A DNA stretch of 64,000 bases from Podospora comata. Lineage: Eukaryota; Ascomycota; Sordariomycetes; Sordariales; Podosporaceae. The stretch is taken from the NCBI GenBank assembly GCA_017354895.1, contig CP071497.1, positions 2,046,001 through 2,110,000 on the forward strand, read 5' to 3'. Numbering within the stretch: the first letter of the stretch is position 1; each line of letters begins with the position of its first letter. A program made the translations under genes and the position numbers. Under the pieces are notes generated by a model that worked only from the letters and a program-made list of their open reading frames with translations, made no database searches and had not been told where the DNA came from. Below, piece after piece: positions 58,866-64,000 of the stretch.

Positions 58866-60263
58866 CTGTTACTTTGTCTCAAAACGTGGCTATCAAGCCG
58901 TGAAAATTATATTAACATTTATTATTAATAGAATATAAAAACTTGATAATATCTTTAAAATTATTAAGTTTTATGTAGTGTAGGTATTTTATATAAGATA
59001 TAAGCTTATCAATAAACTAAGTGAGGTTTTGGCCTATAATATTTTATTATCCTATAAGTTTTTTACTCTCTACAAAGTGGAGTTTCTAGTAAAATCCTTA
59101 AGCTCCACACCACTAAGACCCTTATGTACCAAGTGAAATATTAATGCCTTTTTTTCTTCTCCAGATTGGATCTTGACATGAGGAAGTAATAATCAAGATA
59201 GCCCGTCTAATATATGTAGGTAGAGATACTCATCTCTTAGTGGGCTTTGATATCTGATCTGATCCAACCTGGAAAGGAGGTGCCCCGCAAAGTTCAAAGA
59301 GCTGCCAAATGCTCCCGAGTTTTTCGCTTAGCACTGGCCAATCACTAAATCCCCGGCTCGCTTGTTTGTGCGCCTTTGCTTTTTCCCCCAACCGCGGTTT
59401 TTGGAAATGGCATTGTGCTCATTTTTTTGGACATGTTCTCTCGCGGGTGACTTTTGTTTTCCTTCAACCTCAACCTATGGAACTTGCGGTTATCGGCTTG
59501 GGGGCAGCTTTCTAACCTTTACCACCACCACCCCCCCGTGACGGTATTGCGGCAATCAGCATCCGTGCAGAGCGAAACCATTGCCAGATTCAGACAGCCG
59601 CAGGGCCACAGTTCGCTTGTTGTTGCCTGACGGGGGACTTCTGACCGCTCGCCAGCATCGGCCGGCCATTGCATCCCACGAGTGGCATTCCTAATTATTT
59701 CCCCAGCGTCTCTTTTTTATCCTCAGTGTGTGAGTGTTCACCGAGCACTTTTCTGGCCTCTCTGGCCCAGCACCTTCCTGTTTCGACTATGGGGTCATCT
59801 CGATAAATGTGAGCTTCGGCATCACATCTGCACGGCAGTGGTTGAACATCAGTACATCAACCCGCGGGGGCGGTCTGGAGAGGTACGGGTACGTGGTTGC
59901 GAGCTGTTGCACAACTTTGCTGCAGCCGCTGCATGCTGTGCTACCCCAGGGAACCTGGCAAGACGATTTCGACATGTTCAATGTCTCTGATGGTTAGGGA
60001 TCTGATCTGACGTCTGAGACTGGGATGCTGTATCAAGCAGTGTTTACACTATGTACCGCAGTACTCCGTGTACTAAACTACAAAGTCCTGCCATGCCCAG
60101 CCAAAACCGTGATATGGAACTTTCCATGGAACTTCAACCCTGACCGTGTCCTCTGAACGAACCCGAGCTGGCCGTTGTGGTTCTCCACGACTCGGGAACC
60201 ATCTCGGGATCCATTCGGGAATACCCTGGGGCCCCGGTTAAGTTTGTTTTAGTGGATAGCAAC

Positions 60264-60302
60264 GGGGTGACGGGGATGTTGGGGGGTAGGGGGGTAGGGG
60301 GG
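60264..60302 (+). repeat. G-quadruplex-type tract
   Basis: Five G runs of four to six bases with short loops lie in under 40 bp, meeting the usual four-run quadruplex pattern on the plus strand. Confidence 0.7.
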
Positions 60303-60786
60303 TGGTGTGGATGAATTCTTAGCCCTTCCCAGAAGCCACCCGTCAACCCAGCGTCTCACTTAGCGAAGTTGTTCAAAGTACCTATTCCGAGGTATCTTTT
60401 CCCTCCCGCCTTTCCATCTATGAATATGACGCGCTTACACTAGGTATCTCTGAAGCAGGAGGCACGTCTCGGCTGCATCACACCAGTGGTTACACTTCGG
60501 CTGTGGCTGACGTGCTGTCGTCCCTTCTCGGGGCGTAGTAGCGTGCAAAATTGCTGCCAGTATGTGACCAGGCTGTCAAGGTAAAGGCTGGCTCAGGCTG
60601 GGCCTGGTCCTGCTTTCTCGCTTCACAGCAAACCTTATTCGTCCGTCGTGCATTCTTCGCTCCGTCCATGTGGGCTGCTTGGCAGAGGAAGATCCATCCA
60701 TCACCCAACCGCCTCCCGCCTGGTCATCGTTGTTTTTTCCCATGTGTACATCCCTATTTGTTTTAGAGCTAAAGAGCTGAGGGCAT

Positions 60787-60803
60787 AATAATAATAATAA
60801 TGA
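60787..60803 (+). repeat. (ATA)n microsatellite
   Basis: Five to six ATA/AAT units interrupt an otherwise unremarkable spacer. Confidence 0.75.
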
Positions 60804-61203
60804 CTGTAATAATAGCAATGGACGACAGCATTGGATTCTCTCCTCGTCCTCGTCCTCGCCCTCGCCCTCGCGTCCGCTTTCGCTTCCAACATCATGTCCA
60901 AGGTCGTGTGGCCGCCTTGTTGTTACTGCTGGTGACATTCTGATATCCTTGTTTTCCTGAGCTTGTACCGGCTCTACCAAGTTGACTCCTGCTCAATGGC
61001 CTTGTTCTTTGTAGCGGAGCGGCAAGACTGACAAGGCATGGAATCGGGAACCCACAAGGGCCGCACCTCGCTCGCTTGAAGATACTGTTTATTGTCCCTT
61101 GCCCCCTCTGTCAAGCCCCGTTAAATCTGAAGTACACACACACCCATATATATATATGTCAGGTACCTGTCTCTTTGGAAAACACTCTTCCAGACGGGTG
61201 ACG

Positions 61204-62712
61204 ATGCCGGTTTGCTCTATCAGGGGCATCAGTCACAACCAGACAGACAGCGATACCAACATGTGTCGACTACCATCAGAGCAGGGTGTCCGGGTCATGT
61301 TGGGCTCAGCTGTTCCTGAAGATGTTACCGTCGCCAGAATACAACCACTCCAAAGTCTCAGGCCACAGAGGATATACCAAGTCCACCTTTCCGACAACAC
61401 ATCTCTACGCCTTGTTCTTCCACCAATTTCCATGTGGCGGCCCCTACGATCAGAACAAGCCAGCGTGGCCACCGAGGTAACAGCAATAGACTGGCTTCAC
61501 CAGGTTCTCACTCGACAATCCTCATCAGCCACACCATCTTCCTCCCGGTCAGCCAGGAGAGGAAGCGAAGAAACCAGCAAACAGCAGAACGAAGACTCGA
61601 AAACCCTGCTACGACTGCTGCCATCCCTCGTCCAACACGGCCAGGACACCAGCACGGCCCTCCGCGAGCTATTCGCCTTTTATGAACCAAGTCAAGGCAC
61701 AGCAATAGCCCTCTTGGAACCAAAGATCACAGTGGATCCAAACTCTCCCGAACGACAGCAAGTAGACTTCGAAATCGGCACATTCTACCGACGATTCTTG
61801 ATCCAACCCGGTTTGGTCTCGCCAACAGGTCGTTTCGGTCCATTGGCAGCTGTTATCCCTCTGCTACAATCATCACAACCCCAAAGAGCACAACCAGGAG
61901 CCGGGGGTTTATTTGGAATGGGAGGTGCGGCCAGTTGGTCGGTGGCCTTTCACTCCATGCTCGAAGGTGTTCTCAGAGACGGGGAGGACATGGCGGTTGT
62001 GCTGGGTTACTCGACAATACGACGGCACTTTCGGCGGTTAGGATACCTCTTGGACGACGTCACTGTGCCGAAGTTTGTGGTGGTGGATGTTGCCCAAGAC
62101 TCTAACCTCTTGGTGGAAAGGATACCAGACGGTGGCGACAGAGGAATCAGAATAGCTGGTTTGCAGAGTTGGTCAAATTGCGTCTTTGGCGACCCTCTGT
62201 TTGCCACAGTGTTTAGCGATCCGGCAGACTTGCCGCCGCCACCCCCTTCCGACTCTTTTCTCAGGGGTTTAAATTCGACTGCTTCAGCGACATCCCCTCC
62301 ACCACCTGCAACGTCGGCGTCAACGATGACGGCAACATCAAACTACCTATCAACTCTCAACCCGCAATTAATAGAGGCCCTCCCGTCTGCCCCCGTCCGG
62401 CTGTTATTCTACCGGATCTACCACATCCTTACCCGCATCGTCGCCGAATTCTACCGCCCCCGACCAGACTCCACGACGCGAGAGCTAGAAGCGCGGAGGA
62501 AGCTCAATGTAGTGTTGGCGAAACTAGCAGAGATACCAGATGATTTCTTGTGTCCTCCTGAAACCCACTACTCCAGCCTACCGGCGACACCCAACAGCAG
62601 CACCAGCACCAAGAGCCTGAGCAAACGTGAATACAGCGTTGCACGACCAACAGGGGAGATGAGTCCAGCAAAGAGAATGCGGGAGTTGGAGATGCCGATA
62701 CCAAAGAAATAA
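61204..62712 (+). CDS. aminoglycoside-phosphotransferase-like fungal protein, probable pseudokinase
   Basis: Single-exon protein of 502 aa from this start; in-frame ATGs at 61156 and 61261 are alternatives. I know no functional name. It resembles the APH/kinase fold: an N-lobe strand set (IYQVHLSDNTSLRLVLPP) with an acidic-helix candidate EQASVATEVTAIDWLHQVL, a long linker (near residues 110-150), then FYRRFLIQPGLVSPTGRFGP and FHSMLEGVLRDGEDMAVVLG. VVVDVAQDSNLLV stands where kinases carry D....N, and GLQSWSNCVFGDPLFATVF resembles the DW...FGDPL block of APH proteins. A kinase lysine and DFG/DW Asp are not obvious, so catalysis is doubtful. The C-terminus has helices (VRLLFYRIYHILTRIVAEFY) and a Ser-rich tail. 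It converges on the ECD-like gene. Confidence 0.75.
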   Translation: MPVCSIRGISHNQTDSDTNMCRLPSEQGVRVMLGSAVPEDVTVARIQPLQSLRPQRIYQVHLSDNTSLRLVLPPISMWRPLRSEQASVATEVTAIDWLHQVLTRQSSSATPSSSRSARRGSEETSKQQNEDSKTLLRLLPSLVQHGQDTSTALRELFAFYEPSQGTAIALLEPKITVDPNSPERQQVDFEIGTFYRRFLIQPGLVSPTGRFGPLAAVIPLLQSSQPQRAQPGAGGLFGMGGAASWSVAFHSMLEGVLRDGEDMAVVLGYSTIRRHFRRLGYLLDDVTVPKFVVVDVAQDSNLLVERIPDGGDRGIRIAGLQSWSNCVFGDPLFATVFSDPADLPPPPPSDSFLRGLNSTASATSPPPPATSASTMTATSNYLSTLNPQLIEALPSAPVRLLFYRIYHILTRIVAEFYRPRPDSTTRELEARRKLNVVLAKLAEIPDDFLCPPETHYSSLPATPNSSTSTKSLSKREYSVARPTGEMSPAKRMRELEMPIPKK

Positions 62713-62884
62713 TGCTGTTTTTTTTTTCTTTCAAAGAAATCTGAGAATAATAGCACGGAGTGGGAACAACAAGGAAATATCAAGGGATAGACAACGAACC
62801 TGACGGATTACACGAATGAGCGAGCATACATGCATGCAATGTATATGTACCATTATATATCTACATAAATATACAACAAGTAGA

Positions 62885-64000
<1,116 letters not shown>

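Larger units (their letters stand above)
57300..59270. mobile_element. AT-rich island of decayed repeats (fossil, RIP-like)
   Basis: About 2 kb is clearly more AT-rich than all other parts of the window and lacks any open frame above about 92 codons. It holds an inverted-repeat element (57431-57868), degenerate tandem units (58632-58810) and a primer-binding-like TGGTATCA at 58858-58865, as used by LTR retrotransposons. TA-rich tracts and C-to-T type differences between its repeat arms suggest RIP, the genome defence of ascomycetes that mutates duplicated DNA. The family is not certain; a mixture of an LTR-element remnant and a smaller inverted-repeat element fits. It looks old and broken throughout. 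Confidence 0.6.
59271..61203. other. gene-free spacer upstream of the APH-like gene
   Basis: About 1.9 kb of normal composition. It holds a G-rich tract at 60264-60302, an AAT-type microsatellite near 60787-60803 and a CA/TA tract near 61134-61156. Short ORFs (for example 59734-59997) show no domain, so no gene is called. Confidence 0.45.

Noticed and set aside
59309-59997. Small ORFs between the repeat island and the APH-like gene
   Set aside because: No domain, no splice support, and several frames are equally open.

Overview
The window is nuclear DNA of a filamentous ascomycete, most likely a sordariomycete close to Podospora, Chaetomium or Neurospora. The evidence is short (45-120 bp) GT-AG introns with CTRAY-type branch sites, a Fus3/Kss1-type MAP kinase of the MAK-2 kind, single-copy fungal housekeeping genes about 2-3 kb apart on both strands, and one small AT-rich island of decayed repeats of the sort left by repeat-induced point mutation (RIP). 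The order name is an inference from overall protein and gene character; no search was run. Twenty-four protein-coding genes are supported, two touching or possibly crossing a window edge (ATR1-like transporter on the left, ECD/SGT1-like on the right). Exon joins were worked out by reading frame and family alignment from memory.

Layout, left to right: ATR1-like MFS transporter (+); GAR1 snoRNP protein (-); ER TPR/J-domain co-chaperone (+); mitoferrin (-); ATG9 (-); COG6 (+); SAP1/spastin-like AAA ATPase (+); mitochondrial uS17m (-); LDB17/SPIN90-like (-); LRO1 acyltransferase (-); NAA30 N-terminal acetyltransferase (+); a Bles03/DUF1917 protein (-); DPH7 (+); exportin MSN5 (+); a Zn2Cys6 regulator (+); a small conserved membrane protein (-); SEC24 (+); MAK-2 MAP kinase (+); OXR1 TLDc protein (-); HEM4 (-); ERV1 (+); pyruvate decarboxylase (+); TAN1 (+); a repeat island at about 57.3-59.3 kb; an aminoglycoside-phosphotransferase-like pseudokinase (+); ECD/SGT1-like (-).

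The genes do not form one pathway. Loose themes are membrane traffic and autophagy (ATG9, COG6, SEC24, LDB17), translation and RNA modification (GAR1, uS17m, DPH7, TAN1) and mitochondrial iron/heme/redox (mitoferrin, HEM4, ERV1, OXR1). HEM4 and ERV1 share a 378 bp divergent promoter with an ATTGG box, and the mitoferrin promoter holds a full match to the fungal iron-regulator GATA motif ATCWGATAA.

I found no tRNA, rRNA, CRISPR array or prokaryotic feature. The least ordinary items are the decayed inverted-repeat element, the pseudokinase-like protein near 62 kb, a probable GC-AG intron in MSN5, a 66 bp stop-free intron in COG6, a 12-nt last coding exon in SEC24 and a 24-nt exon in the transporter. 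I saw no clear candidate for a wholly new multi-gene system.
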